Source of the DNA: Mycolicibacterium canariasense
GTDB taxonomy: Bacteria; Actinomycetota; Actinomycetes; Mycobacteriales; Mycobacteriaceae
NCBI RefSeq assembly: GCF_002101555.1
Contig: NZ_LQOL01000079.1
Span: 1-64,000, forward strand
Direction: 5' to 3'
DNA length: 64,000 nucleotides
Below the pieces are notes generated by a model. The model was not told the origin of the DNA. It saw only the letters and a program-made list of their open reading frames with translations, and did no database searches. Both the position numbers and the translations under genes were made by a program. Shown piece after piece: positions 15,994 to 24,920 of this stretch; positions within the stretch are counted from its first letter, which is position 1, and each line of letters begins with the position of its first letter.

Positions 15994-16802
15994 TGTCGCT
16001 CGCCAACCCCGGCCCCGGCTGGCTGTTCTGCCCGGCCGACCGTCCGGAGCGGTTCCAAAAGGCCGCTGCGGCAGCCGATATCGTGATCCTGGACCTGGAG
16101 GACGGGGTGGCCGCCCATGACCGCGAAGCCGCGCGGGAGGCGTTGATCGGCACCCCACTGGACCCCTCCCGCACGGTGGTGCGGGTCAATCCGGCGGGCA
16201 CCCCCGATCACGAGCTCGATCTGCGGGCGCTGGCGCGCACCGAGTACACGACGGTGATGCTGGCCAAGACCGAACACGCCGACCAGGTGCGGGCGCTGGC
16301 ACCGTTGCAGGTCGTGGTCCTGATCGAAACCCCGCTGGCCGCGCTCAACGTCGTCGAACTGGTGCGGCCCGACAACACCCTGGCCGTGATGTGGGGTGCC
16401 GAGGATCTGTTCGCGGTGCTCGGCGGCACCGCCAACCGCCGGCCGGACGGCAGCTACCGCGACGTCGCCCAGCACGTCCGGTCACAGACCCTGTTGGCGG
16501 CCAAGGCCTACGGGCGGATGGCGCTGGATTCGGTGTACCTGGACATCAAGAATCTCGACGGGCTGCGGGCGGAGTGCGATGACGCGGTCGCCGTCGGCTT
16601 CGACGCCAAGGTCGCCATCCATCCCACCCAGGTGGCCGTGATCCGCGACGCCTACGCGCCGAGCGAGCAAGAGGTGCGGTGGGCCCGGGCCGTGCTCGAG
16701 GAAGCCGGCAGGCAGCGCGGGGTGTTCCAGTACGAGGGTCTGATGGTCGACGCGCCGGTGTTGCGACGCGCGGAACGCATCGTGGCTCTCGCGCCCCGCT
16801 GA
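15993..16802 (+). CDS. citE: CitE-family lyase (citramalyl-/HMG-CoA lyase type)
   Basis: 269-aa HpcH/HpaI-type TIM-barrel lyase. Seen: LFCPADRPERFQKA, the metal-site and CoA-site segments ILDLEDGVA (Glu/Asp), VRVNPAGTPDHELDLRAL, VLIETPLAALNV with catalytic Glu, WGAEDLFAVLGG, and the C-terminal KVAIHPTQV. M. tuberculosis Rv2498c has been reported as a bifunctional lyase acting on citramalyl-CoA (itaconate breakdown) and HMG-CoA (leucine), which fits this operon. The GTG start shares its first base with the preceding TAG. A degenerate copy of its C-terminal codons lies about 100 bp downstream. Confidence 0.9.
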   Translation: MSLANPGPGWLFCPADRPERFQKAAAAADIVILDLEDGVAAHDREAAREALIGTPLDPSRTVVRVNPAGTPDHELDLRALARTEYTTVMLAKTEHADQVRALAPLQVVVLIETPLAALNVVELVRPDNTLAVMWGAEDLFAVLGGTANRRPDGSYRDVAQHVRSQTLLAAKAYGRMALDSVYLDIKNLDGLRAECDDAVAVGFDAKVAIHPTQVAVIRDAYAPSEQEVRWARAVLEEAGRQRGVFQYEGLMVDAPVLRRAERIVALAPR

Positions 16803-16895
16803 CCCGGGCAGGGCGAGACCGTACGCCGGGTCAAGGCCGCCTGATCTGCGACACGCAGCCAACTCGTGACCACCGTTCACCATGGGCGCGCCCGA

Positions 16896-16964
16896 TTCGA
16901 GGGCATACTGGGAAGTGCCCCAGTACTGCGACGGGCAGCACGGATCGTCGCGCTGGCTCCACAC
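16896..16964 (+). pseudogene. Remnant of a second citE-like C-terminus
   Basis: Translated in frame, these 23 codons read FEGILGSAPVLRRAARIVAL plus APH. The end of the CitE protein reads YEGLMVDAPVLRRAERIVAL plus APR: 16 of 23 residues are identical, although many codons differ at the third position. No start, upstream body or in-phase stop makes it a gene. It looks like the surviving end of an old paralogue between citE and bkdA. The remaining intergenic sequence 16803-17071 shows no other feature. Confidence 0.6.
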
Positions 16965-17071
16965 CCGGGTAGCCAGCCGGCACCCCCGCACCAGGGGATC
17001 GGGCCGACCGTCACGGCGCTGAGCACCTCGCGGACTGACGGCCGAACATGCCGTCACCTGAAGGAGGCGGT

Positions 17072-18139
17072 ATGGCTGAGGTTTTCGAGCCCGTGCGGCT
17101 GGTGGCTGCCGATGGCTCACCCACCCCCGAGACCCGTTATCGGCGTGACCTGCCGCCGGAGACGCTGGCCTGGCTCTACGAACTGATGGTGCTGACGCGC
17201 GAGCTCGATATCGAGTTCGTGAACCTGCAGCGCCAAGGCGAGCTGGCCCTCTACGCGTCGTGCCGGGGCCAGGAGGCCGCCCAGGTGGGTGCCGCGGCCT
17301 GCCTGCGTAAGACCGACTGGCTGTTCCCGCAGTACCGCGAGCTGGGGGCGTTTCTCACCCGCGGCATCGCCCCCGCCCAAATGGGGGCGGTGTGGCGGGG
17401 ATCGTGGCACGGCGGCCTGTCGTTCACCGAGAAATGCTGCGCGCCGATCTCCATCCAGATCGGCACCCACGGACTGCACGCCGTGGGTGCGGCGATGGCC
17501 GCGCAACGCCTCGGGGAGGACTCGGTGACCATCGCCTTCATGGGCGACGGTGCCACCTCCGAAGGTGACGCCCACGAGGCGCTCAACCTGGCCGCGGTGT
17601 TCGCGGTCCCGACCATCTTCTTCATCCAGAACAACCAGTTCGCCATCTCCACCCCGGTCAGCCATCAGCACGCCGCATCGTCGCTGGCCGAGCGGGCGGC
17701 CGGGTACGGCATGCCGGCCGTGCGGGTGGACGGCAACGACGTGTTGGCCTGTTTCGCGGTGGTGGCCGAGGCCGCGCAACGGGCCCGCAGCGGTGGCGGT
17801 CCGACGTTCGTCGAGGCCATCACCTACCGGATGGGCCCGCACACCACCTCCGACGACCCCACCCGGTATCGCGCCGCGGCGGACGTCGAGCGCTGGGCGG
17901 CACGTGATCCCATCGCCCGGTACACCGCGTACCTGCAGTCAACCGGGGTGCTCACCGAACGCCTGACCGAGCGGGTCGCGGCCAAGGCCGCGCGGCTGCG
18001 CGCGGAGTTGCGCGACGCCATCGTCGATGCACCCGACCCTGGTATCGCGGAGGTGTTCGACGCCGTCTATCACGACATCACCCCCGAACTCGCCCGGCAA
18101 CGCGACGAGATGCTCATCGAACTGGGAAAGGAGGCCTGA
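17072..18139 (+). CDS. bkdA: Branched-chain alpha-keto acid dehydrogenase E1 alpha
   Basis: 355-aa thiamine-diphosphate enzyme subunit. The TPP motif GDGATSEGDAHEALNLAAVF...IQNNQ (GDG to NN) spans about residues 160-195; SCRGQEAAQVG and the C-terminal phosphorylation-loop-like MGPHTTSDDPTRYR are typical of 2-oxoacid dehydrogenase E1 alpha. With BkdB it decarboxylates branched 2-oxo acids and acylates the lipoyl group of BkdC. The ATG at 17072 has AAGGAGG at the right distance; the frame extends to 17048. First gene of bkdABC (Rv2497c-Rv2495c order). Confidence 0.93.
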   Translation: MAEVFEPVRLVAADGSPTPETRYRRDLPPETLAWLYELMVLTRELDIEFVNLQRQGELALYASCRGQEAAQVGAAACLRKTDWLFPQYRELGAFLTRGIAPAQMGAVWRGSWHGGLSFTEKCCAPISIQIGTHGLHAVGAAMAAQRLGEDSVTIAFMGDGATSEGDAHEALNLAAVFAVPTIFFIQNNQFAISTPVSHQHAASSLAERAAGYGMPAVRVDGNDVLACFAVVAEAAQRARSGGGPTFVEAITYRMGPHTTSDDPTRYRAAADVERWAARDPIARYTAYLQSTGVLTERLTERVAAKAARLRAELRDAIVDAPDPGIAEVFDAVYHDITPELARQRDEMLIELGKEA

Positions 18140-18140
18140 C

Positions 18141-19172
18141 ATGACGCAGATCATCGAGCGCCCACCCGTGGGCGATTTCCCGGAGCCGCGACCCTCGTTG
18201 CTCACCATGACGATGGCGCAGGCCATCAACCAGGGGCTACACGACGCGATGGCGGCCGACGACCGCGTGTTGGTGTTCGGCGAGGACGTCGCCACCCTGG
18301 GCGGTGTGTTCCGGGTGACCGATGGCTTGGCCGAGACCTTCGGTGTACCAAGGTGTTTCGACACCCCGCTGGCCGAGTCGGCGATCATCGGCATCGCCAT
18401 CGGGATGGCGGTGCGCGGGCTGGTGCCGGTTCCGGAGATCCAGTTCGACGGCTTCTCCGCGCCGGCATTCGACCAGATGGTCAGCCACCTGGCCAAATAC
18501 CGCACCCGCACCCACGGTGATATCGACATGCCGGTCACCGTGCGCATCCCGTCGTTCGGCGGTATCGGTGCGGTGGAACACCATTCGGAATCCACCGAAA
18601 GTTACTGGTTGCACACCGCGGGTTTGAAGGTGGTGGTGCCGTCGACCCCTGCGGATGCGTATTGGTTGCTGCGGCAGTCCATCACGTGCCCTGACCCGGT
18701 GATCTACCTGGAACCAAAGCGGCGGTACTGGACCCGGGGCACCGTCGACACCGAGACGCCGGTGCTGCCGTTCGGGCGGGCGGCGGTGCGCCGCAACGGT
18801 ACCGACATCACGGTGCTCACCTACGGCGGGCTGGTCGACACCGCGTGCAACGCTGCCGGCATCGTCGCCGACCAGGGCGTCAGCGTTGAGGTGGTGGACC
18901 TACGCACCCTGAATCCACTGGACTTCGAGACCGTGGCCGACTCGGTGCGGCGCACCGGCCGCTGCGTGGTGATGCATGAGGGACCGCGGACGCTCGGATT
19001 CGGAGCCGAACTGGCCGCCCGGATCTCCGAGGACCTGTTCTACGACCTGGAGGCGCCGGTGTTGCGGGCCACCGGTTTCGACACGCCGTATCCGCCGGCC
19101 CGGTTGGAGAAACTGTGGCTGCCCGGGGTGGACCGGCTGCTGGACTGTATCGAGAAGGCGATGGCGCAGTGA
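18141..19172 (+). CDS. bkdB: Branched-chain alpha-keto acid dehydrogenase E1 beta
   Basis: 343-aa E1 beta: [51 protein letters not shown] and [15 protein letters not shown] form the transketolase-like pyrimidine-binding half; [16 protein letters not shown] is the C-terminal transketolase half. It pairs with BkdA to form the alpha2beta2 E1. ATG 18141 has AAAGGAGG, overlapping the last bkdA codons. Its stop overlaps the GTG start of bkdC (GTGA), so the three subunits are coupled. Confidence 0.93.
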   Translation: MTQIIERPPVGDFPEPRPSLLTMTMAQAINQGLHDAMAADDRVLVFGEDVATLGGVFRVTDGLAETFGVPRCFDTPLAESAIIGIAIGMAVRGLVPVPEIQFDGFSAPAFDQMVSHLAKYRTRTHGDIDMPVTVRIPSFGGIGAVEHHSESTESYWLHTAGLKVVVPSTPADAYWLLRQSITCPDPVIYLEPKRRYWTRGTVDTETPVLPFGRAAVRRNGTDITVLTYGGLVDTACNAAGIVADQGVSVEVVDLRTLNPLDFETVADSVRRTGRCVVMHEGPRTLGFGAELAARISEDLFYDLEAPVLRATGFDTPYPPARLEKLWLPGVDRLLDCIEKAMAQ

Positions 19173-20377
19173 CGAATTCACAGCTTCTCGAATTCCGGGT
19201 GCCCGACCTCGGCGAGGGGCTGGAGGACGCCACCATCACCGGCTGGTCGGTCGACGTGGGTGACACGGTGGAACTGAACCAGGTGGTGTGCACGCTGGAG
19301 ACGAACAAGGCCGAGGTGGAGATTCCCAGTCCGTATGCCGGGCGTATCGCCGAACTCGGCGGGGCGGTGGGGGAGACGTTGGCGGTCGGGGCGGTGTTGG
19401 TGCGGGTCGAGGGACCGTCCAGCACCGAGGGATCGGGCACCGGCGAGCGCAGCGACGGGGGATCAGGCACCGACGAGCGCAGCGACGGGGGATCAGGCAC
19501 GGGCGAGCGCAGCGACGGGGCGTCCGGCGCGGTGCTGGTGGGCTACGGCGCCGACGAGCGGATGGACGGATCGCGGCGCGCCAGGGCCAAGCCGTCGATC
19601 CGAAAGTTGGCTCGCGCCAACGGGGTGGACCTGACCGCGCTGACCCCGACGGGGCCGGACGGAATCGTCACCCGCGATGATGTATTGGCTGCCTCGGCGA
19701 CGTCGGATCTGGTGCCGCTCACCGGCGTGCAAGCCGAGATGGCCAAGCGAATGTCGATGTCGCGCAGCAGAATTCCGGATGCTCATGCCTCCGTGATCGC
19801 CGACGGAACCAACCTGCAGGCGTTGGCGCACCGATTGCAGATGACGCCATTCGTGTTGACCTTGCGACTGTTGACGCTGGCCTTGCAGCATCACCCACTG
19901 TTGAACTCGACATGGGTGGACACCCCGGAAGGGCCACGAATACACCACCATTCGTCGATTCATCTGGGCATCGGCGTGGCCACGGCGCGCGGACTGTTGG
20001 TGCCGGTGGTGGTCGATGCGCACGCCCGCACCACCCGTGCGCTGGCGGACGAGGTGACACGGCTGGTCGAGGGTGCGCGTGGTGGCGGCTTGCGTCCGGC
20101 CGAGTTGATGGGCTCGACCTTCACGGTGTCGAACTTCGGTGCGCTCGGGCTGGACGACGGGGTGCCGGTGATCAACTATCCGGAGGCGGCCATCCTCGGG
20201 ATGGGATCGTTGAAACCGCGCGCGGTGGTGGTCGACGGTGCCGTCGTGGCGCGCGCGACGATGTCGTTGACCTGCGCGTTCGACCACCGCATCGCCGATG
20301 GTGCCCAGGCTGCCGAGTTTCTCTGTGAACTGAGGGATCTGATCGAGACGCCGGAGCTGGCGTTGGCCGATCTCTAG
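19169..20377 (+). CDS. bkdC: Dihydrolipoyl acyltransferase E2 of the BCKDH complex
   Basis: 402 aa. The lipoyl domain (8-82) has lipoylated Lys47 in [10 protein letters not shown] variable linker follows, then the peripheral subunit-binding domain (about 140-175, [33 protein letters not shown]) and the catalytic domain with [14 protein letters not shown] (His and Asp). It transfers branched acyl groups to CoA. The linker contains three exact-length 10-residue repeats ([10 protein letters not shown] type) made of 30-bp DNA repeats, which is unusual. GTG start overlaps the bkdB stop. Its own stop TAG abuts the stop of convergent echA14. Confidence 0.92.
   Translation: MTNSQLLEFRVPDLGEGLEDATITGWSVDVGDTVELNQVVCTLETNKAEVEIPSPYAGRIAELGGAVGETLAVGAVLVRVEGPSSTEGSGTGERSDGGSGTDERSDGGSGTGERSDGASGAVLVGYGADERMDGSRRARAKPSIRKLARANGVDLTALTPTGPDGIVTRDDVLAASATSDLVPLTGVQAEMAKRMSMSRSRIPDAHASVIADGTNLQALAHRLQMTPFVLTLRLLTLALQHHPLLNSTWVDTPEGPRIHHHSSIHLGIGVATARGLLVPVVVDAHARTTRALADEVTRLVEGARGGGLRPAELMGSTFTVSNFGALGLDDGVPVINYPEAAILGMGSLKPRAVVVDGAVVARATMSLTCAFDHRIADGAQAAEFLCELRDLIETPELALADL
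19429..19531 (+). repeat. Three 30-bp tandem repeats in the bkdC linker
   Basis: Units at 19442-19471, 19472-19501 and 19502-19531 share the core CGAGCGCAGCGACGGGG, followed by the GATCAGGCAC-type segment. Each adds exactly ten residues to the flexible lipoyl-domain linker. The core is the same short sequence found in accD1 and gdh. Confidence 0.85.
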
Positions 20378-21130
20378 TCACCTGTTCTTCGCCGCGGCGA
20401 GCCGGCTCTGGAATTCGGGTGACTCGATGGAGCGGGCCTGCGGGGTGATCTCGATGTCGACGGCGAGCGCGTGCTGTTCGTTGTCCAGGAAGCCGGGGTT
20501 GGCCGTGGCGCGCATCGACTTCTTGGTGGCCAACACCACATCCCGAGGTGCGCCCGCCGGCCCGGCCGCGAGTTCACGGGCGGCAGCCACCGGGTCGCCG
20601 GCCACGTCGAGTGCCAGGCCGTAACGCACTGCCTCCTGGGCGTCGAAGCGCTTGCCGAAAAGCAATGCGGCCCGGGCAACTTGGGGCCCGACGCCGCGCT
20701 GCAGCATCCACGTGGCGCCGCCGCCGGGATGGATACCCAGTTTCTGGAAGCGTGGATCGAACAGCGCCGCGGGGCCGGCGATGCGGACGTCGGCGGCCAG
20801 CGCGAGGTTGAGCCCGGCTCCGACCGCGGCGCCGTTGACCGCGGCGATGGTGGGCAGGGCGCAGTTCGCGACCGCGAGGAAGCCGTCGTAGATCACCCGC
20901 AGACCGTCCTCGGCAGCTTCGCCCAGGGCGGTCAGATCCGCGCCCGCGCAGAAGGCCTTGCCGGCACCGGTGACGATCACCGCATGCACTCCCGGATCGG
21001 CTTCGGTGGCCTCGACTGCGGCGCGTAGGGCGCGAGAGATGTCGGCGGTCACCGCGTTGCGGCGGTCCGGGTCGTTGACGGTGATGGTGGCGACGCGGTC
21101 GGCGATGTCGACGAGCACGAGATCGGTCAT
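20378..21130 (-). CDS. echA14: Enoyl-CoA hydratase/isomerase EchA14
   Basis: 250-aa crotonase-fold protein: [14 protein letters not shown], oxyanion-hole motif [12 protein letters not shown], and [29 protein letters not shown] with the second oxyanion segment. Where canonical hydratases carry Glu in the second active-site position, this protein reads [18 protein letters not shown], so hydratase versus isomerase activity is uncertain. It is convergent with bkdC (stop codons adjacent) and corresponds to Rv2486. A TAGCCT box ends 6 nt before the start codon, suggesting leaderless expression independent of the bkd operon. Confidence 0.85.
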   Translation of the reverse strand: MTDLVLVDIADRVATITVNDPDRRNAVTADISRALRAAVEATEADPGVHAVIVTGAGKAFCAGADLTALGEAAEDGLRVIYDGFLAVANCALPTIAAVNGAAVGAGLNLALAADVRIAGPAALFDPRFQKLGIHPGGGATWMLQRGVGPQVARAALLFGKRFDAQEAVRYGLALDVAGDPVAAARELAAGPAGAPRDVVLATKKSMRATANPGFLDNEQHALAVDIEITPQARSIESPEFQSRLAAAKNR

Positions 21131-21136
21131 GGGCCC

Positions 21137-21142
21137 AGGCTA
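21137..21142 (-). promoter_or_regulatory. -10 box TAGCCT for echA14
   Basis: TAGCCT on the minus strand ends 6 nt before the ATG at 21130 (leaderless geometry). The rest of the 189-bp divergent region 21131-21319 has a possible TACCTT -10 box (21275-21280) facing the Gly/Ala-rich gene. Confidence 0.4.
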
Positions 21143-21319
21143 CGACCGCGCTGACCGGCGATTTCCGTGGGGTTTCGGCGGTACTTGCCCAGCTCTGTCA
21201 CAGCGTCGGCTCGCCTTCGTATCGGATCGATAACCGTCGAATCTGTCGAACGCGGAAATTACACAGATGGGACTTACCTTCAACCCTGACTCGGGCGTCA
21301 ATAAGCACATGGGGAGAAC

Positions 21320-24313
21320 ATGCGTAGTAAGTCGAATCGGCTGGCCGTCAGCATCGTCGCGACGGCCGCGTTGTGCTCGCCCGCGCTGGCGCTCAGCGCG
21401 GCCGCGGAGGCGCAGCCGGTGTTCAAAGCCAGCCCGGGTGTGCCCTGTGTCGGCATGGTGCAGCAGGCGGCAGCGGCACCTCCTGCGGGAGGGCAGGGCG
21501 GCGGCGGATTGGCGGCGCCGTTCACCGGTGCCGCCGCTCAACCTGTGGTGATCCCGCCGGCCGGCGCCGCGAACGGCGTGGCGAGCACCGCGCCGATCGC
21601 CGGCGCCGCGGGCGGCAGTGGCGGTGGCGCTGCTGCCGGTGGTGGAGGTGGCGCGGGTGGCGGCGGTGCCGCGGGCGGTGGTGCTGCCGCGGCCGGAGGC
21701 GCGGGTGCCGGTGGTGCCGGCGGTGGAGCGGCCGGCGGTGCGGGCGCACCGGTCGGGTTGGCTGCGGGAGCCCCGGGTGCCGGTGGCGCACCGGTCGCCG
21801 CGCCGATTGCGGATGCCGCGGGCGGTGCACCGGCTGCCGCGCCGATTGCCGACGCCGCGGGCGGTGCGCCGGCGGGTGCTCCGATCGCTGATGCCGCGGG
21901 CGTTCCGGCGGGGGCGCCGTTCGGCGGTGCCGAGGGCGCCGGTGACGCGGCAGCGGGGGCCCTCCATGGTGAGGTTTTGCAGGCGGCCGCGGTTGCGGGT
22001 CCTGATCCGGTCGGTGCGCCGATCGCCGACGCCGGCGCAGTGGTGCCCCCGGCCGGTGCGGCCGGTGCGCCCGTCGCCGAAGCGATGGTGCCTGCCGCTG
22101 TGGGAGGCGACGCTGTCGCCCCGGCGGCGGCCGTCGTCGGTGGTGAGGGCGCCGGTGCTGGTGGCGCCGCACCCGTGGCCGCAGTCGGGGGTGGTGAAGG
22201 TGCCGGTGGCGGCGGTGGCGCGGCCGGTGGTGGCGGCGGAGGTGCTGGTGCCGGAGGTGGTGCCGCTGGAGCCGGTGGCGGCGGTGCGGCCGGCGGGGAA
22301 GCCGGTGGCGGCGGTGCCGGTGGTGGTGCCGCGGTGCCTGCGGCCGCCGTCGTCGAGGGCGATGCCGGCGGTGGTGGCGGTGCAGCAGGAGGCGGTGCGG
22401 CCGGCGGAGGTGGTGCCGGTGGTGGGACCGCGGGAGCCATTGCGGTTCCGGCCGAAGTTGCGGTGGCGGCCCCGCCCGTAGAGGTCGCGCTCCCACCGGT
22501 TGAGGTCGCGGCCCCGCCGATCGAGGTGGCCGCTCCTGCGGTCGAGGTCGGCGGCGGTGCACCGGGCGCTGCGGCTGCCGCTGTTCCGGCTGCGGTCGCC
22601 GCGGCCGTGCCGGGCGCCATTGCCGGCGGTGCCGCGGGCGGTGCGGTAGGGGCTGCCGGTGGTGCGGTGGCCGGCGGTGCTGCGGGCGCGGGCACGGGAG
22701 CGGCGATAGCGGCGGCACCCTTGGCTGCTGCGGCGGCCGGGGCTGCGGGTGCTGGAGCTCCTGCGGTGGCGGTCGGTGGGGAAAGCGTTGCGGCGCCGGC
22801 GGTTGTCGGCGCACCGATCGAAGCCGCGGCGGGGGTTCCCGCGGTCGGTGGAAGTGGTGGTGCTGCGGGCGGCGGTGCCGGCGGTGGTGGAGCCGCCGGT
22901 GGCGGCGGTACCGGTGCTGCCGGTGGTGGTGCCGGTGGAGCCGGAGCGGGTGCTGAAGGCGCGGCCGGTGGCGGTGGTGCAGGAGGTGCCGGCGCAGGTG
23001 GTGCCGGTGGAGCCGGTGGCGGTGCCGCGGGTGCTGAAGGCGCCGGCGGTGCGGGTGCGGGAGGCGCCGGTGGCGCTGGTGGAGCGGGCGGCGCTGGAGG
23101 TGCCGGTGGAGCCGGCGCGGGCGGTGGCGGCGGTGGCGGTGGTGCTGGTGCCGCACCGATCGTGGGCGAGATGCCGGCCGGGGCGGCCGCTCCGGCAGAG
23201 GCCGGTGCTCCGGTGTTGTTGGATTCCGGGTCGGTCGGCCCATTGATGGCGACGACCGGACTCAACTCGGCGGCGGTTCCGGAAGCCGCGGTCGGCGCGC
23301 CGGGTGCTGGTGCGGGTGCACCGGGAGCGGGCGCTCCCGCCGCGGGTGTCGTCGACGCGGCGGCAGCGGTGACGGATGCCGCCGGTGCGGGTGGCCCGGC
23401 AGCGGCAGCGGTACAGGATGCCGCCGCGGTGGCGATTCCCGGTGGAGCGCCGGCGGTCGGCGGCGGCGAGGCTGCCGTGCCTGCGGCCGCGATCGTCGGC
23501 GGTGAAGGTGCCGGCGGTGGCGGCGGCGCTGGGGGCGGCGGTGCCGGTGGCGGTGGCGCCGGCGGTGGTGCCGGCGGTGGCGGTGGTGCAGGTGCCGGTG
23601 GCGGTGGCGCGGCCGGTGGAGCCGAAGCCGGCGGTGCTGGTGGTGGCGGTGCAGGTGGTGCCGGAGCCGGTGGAGCGGGTGGCGGTGGCGCGGCCGGTGG
23701 TGGCGGTGGCGCGGCGGGTGCCGCCGGTGGCGGTGGTGCCGCGGGCGGTGCGGGCGGTGGCGGTGGCGCGGCATCGGGTGGTCTGACCACCGGTGCGGTG
23801 GGCCCGCTGATGGCCAGCACCGGGGCGCTCGGTGCCGTGCAGACGATCACGGCGCCCGCGGTCAACGCCGGCGCGGTGGGTGGTGGTGCTCCGGCCGGCG
23901 CCCTGGCAGCGCTGCCGGGAGCCATGATCGCCGGGGCGGTGCCCGGAGCCGTCGCGGGTGCCGTTCCCGGTGCGGTGGCGGGTGCGATTCCCGGTGCGAT
24001 CGCAGGCGCGGTCCCCGGGTTGCTGATGGCTCCGATGGCCGGGGCCGCCGGTCTGGCGGCCGATTTCGTCCCGCAGCCGTCCCTGGCTCCGCCGACCGGA
24101 ACCGGCGGCCTGACCGGTTTCCTGCCGACGCCGCAACTGAACATGCCGGCCCTCAGCGGTTTCGGGGTTCCGGTGCCGACGCAGGTTTCGATGCCGACCG
24201 ACCTGGTGTGCGAGGGTCTCGGCTGGTCGGCTTCGACGCCGGGCACGACGGGCAACACGGGCTTGAGCCTGATGCCCGACGCGGCTGGAATCATCCGGCA
24301 CGACCGGTGGTGA
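21320..24313 (+). CDS. Giant exported Gly/Ala-rich repeat protein (997 aa)
   Basis: No known family fits. A Sec signal peptide is clear (basic MRSKSNR, hydrophobic core, AEA cleavage near residue 31). The mature chain is mostly Gly, Ala, Val and Pro. I see several repeat classes: APIADAAGGAPA units (near 155-200), VPAAAxVxGEGAGGGG blocks, PPVEVAx heptads (near 390-415), long GGAG tracts, two VGPLMAxTG segments, and AGAVPGAV octads near the end. Only two Cys are seen in the mature protein, one near each end (43 and 964). The last 80 residues are non-repetitive. The ATG follows GGGGAGA. There is no PE domain, yet it sits beside echA14, where M. tuberculosis carries PE_PGRS42/43. A surface or wall structural role is my inference. 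Confidence 0.8.
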   Translation: MRSKSNRLAVSIVATAALCSPALALSAAAEAQPVFKASPGVPCVGMVQQAAAAPPAGGQGGGGLAAPFTGAAAQPVVIPPAGAANGVASTAPIAGAAGGSGGGAAAGGGGGAGGGGAAGGGAAAAGGAGAGGAGGGAAGGAGAPVGLAAGAPGAGGAPVAAPIADAAGGAPAAAPIADAAGGAPAGAPIADAAGVPAGAPFGGAEGAGDAAAGALHGEVLQAAAVAGPDPVGAPIADAGAVVPPAGAAGAPVAEAMVPAAVGGDAVAPAAAVVGGEGAGAGGAAPVAAVGGGEGAGGGGGAAGGGGGGAGAGGGAAGAGGGGAAGGEAGGGGAGGGAAVPAAAVVEGDAGGGGGAAGGGAAGGGGAGGGTAGAIAVPAEVAVAAPPVEVALPPVEVAAPPIEVAAPAVEVGGGAPGAAAAAVPAAVAAAVPGAIAGGAAGGAVGAAGGAVAGGAAGAGTGAAIAAAPLAAAAAGAAGAGAPAVAVGGESVAAPAVVGAPIEAAAGVPAVGGSGGAAGGGAGGGGAAGGGGTGAAGGGAGGAGAGAEGAAGGGGAGGAGAGGAGGAGGGAAGAEGAGGAGAGGAGGAGGAGGAGGAGGAGAGGGGGGGGAGAAPIVGEMPAGAAAPAEAGAPVLLDSGSVGPLMATTGLNSAAVPEAAVGAPGAGAGAPGAGAPAAGVVDAAAAVTDAAGAGGPAAAAVQDAAAVAIPGGAPAVGGGEAAVPAAAIVGGEGAGGGGGAGGGGAGGGGAGGGAGGGGGAGAGGGGAAGGAEAGGAGGGGAGGAGAGGAGGGGAAGGGGGAAGAAGGGGAAGGAGGGGGAASGGLTTGAVGPLMASTGALGAVQTITAPAVNAGAVGGGAPAGALAALPGAMIAGAVPGAVAGAVPGAVAGAIPGAIAGAVPGLLMAPMAGAAGLAADFVPQPSLAPPTGTGGLTGFLPTPQLNMPALSGFGVPVPTQVSMPTDLVCEGLGWSASTPGTTGNTGLSLMPDAAGIIRHDRW

Positions 24314-24320
24314 GCACCGG

Positions 24321-24920
24321 TCAGACGTTGCGCCAACGCAACAGGTAGCGGTAGTACACGCCGCGGCGGATGGATACGCCCGGCAGGATCTGCGTGGCGG
24401 TACGCCGGATCTCGCTCAACGACTCGCGGGGTTCGGCGACCACCACGCCGATGTCACGGGTCTCGCCGTGCAGCACGCCGGCGACCCGGGCAAACGGCAT
24501 GCGCAGTCCGTCGGCGATCCAGTCACCGACGGTGCGGTTGGCGGCCACCCCGACAACGGCGAGGGTGCCGCCCGGTGTCAACAGATCCCGTGCCTTCGTC
24601 AGCGACGCGCGCAGGTCCATGTGATGCAGGGTGGCCACAAAGGTGATGAGCCCGAACCGTTGTGGGCCCGGATCGAAGGACGTGAACGATGCCTCGGCCA
24701 CGGTGACATTCGGCAGCGCTGCGACGCGGGCACGGGCTCGGCGGACCGCGGCAGCGTCGGGATCGATCGCGGTCACGGTCCGCGACACGCGCGCCAGCCG
24801 CCGGGCCAGCAGGCCCTCACCGCAGCCGACGTCGAGCACATCCCCGGGGTGTTCGGCCGCGATGCCGAGCAGCCGGCGGTGGTACGCGGTGTTGTGATTC
24901 CAGTAGTCCTTTTCAGGCAC
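24321..24920 (-). CDS. Class I SAM-dependent methyltransferase (199 aa)
   Basis: SAM-binding motif I VLDVGCGEGLLARRLA, motif II TAIDPDAAAV, and the post-motif FVATLHHMDLRASLTKARDLLTPGGTLAVVGV place it in the Methyltransf_11/25 group of small-molecule methyltransferases. The GTG start at 24920 overlaps the end of the ABC transporter ATPase gene by 8 bp, so it is the last gene of that operon and probably translationally coupled. Substrate unknown; a role with a transported peptide-like compound is inference. It ends 7 bp from the convergent Gly/Ala-rich gene. Confidence 0.85.
   Translation of the reverse strand: MPEKDYWNHNTAYHRRLLGIAAEHPGDVLDVGCGEGLLARRLARVSRTVTAIDPDAAAVRRARARVAALPNVTVAEASFTSFDPGPQRFGLITFVATLHHMDLRASLTKARDLLTPGGTLAVVGVAANRTVGDWIADGLRMPFARVAGVLHGETRDIGVVVAEPRESLSEIRRTATQILPGVSIRRGVYYRYLLRWRNV

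Noticed and set aside
19429-19531. CRISPR-like or VNTR locus
   Set aside because: The repeats are contiguous, in frame and without spacers, so this is a coding tandem repeat.
21140-24336. Very long minus-strand ORFs (about 930-1050 codons) opposite the Gly/Ala-rich gene
   Set aside because: They are mirror images of GGC/GCC-type codon repeats. They lack a signal peptide or start context, whereas the plus-strand frame has an RBS, a signal peptide and a structured C-terminus.
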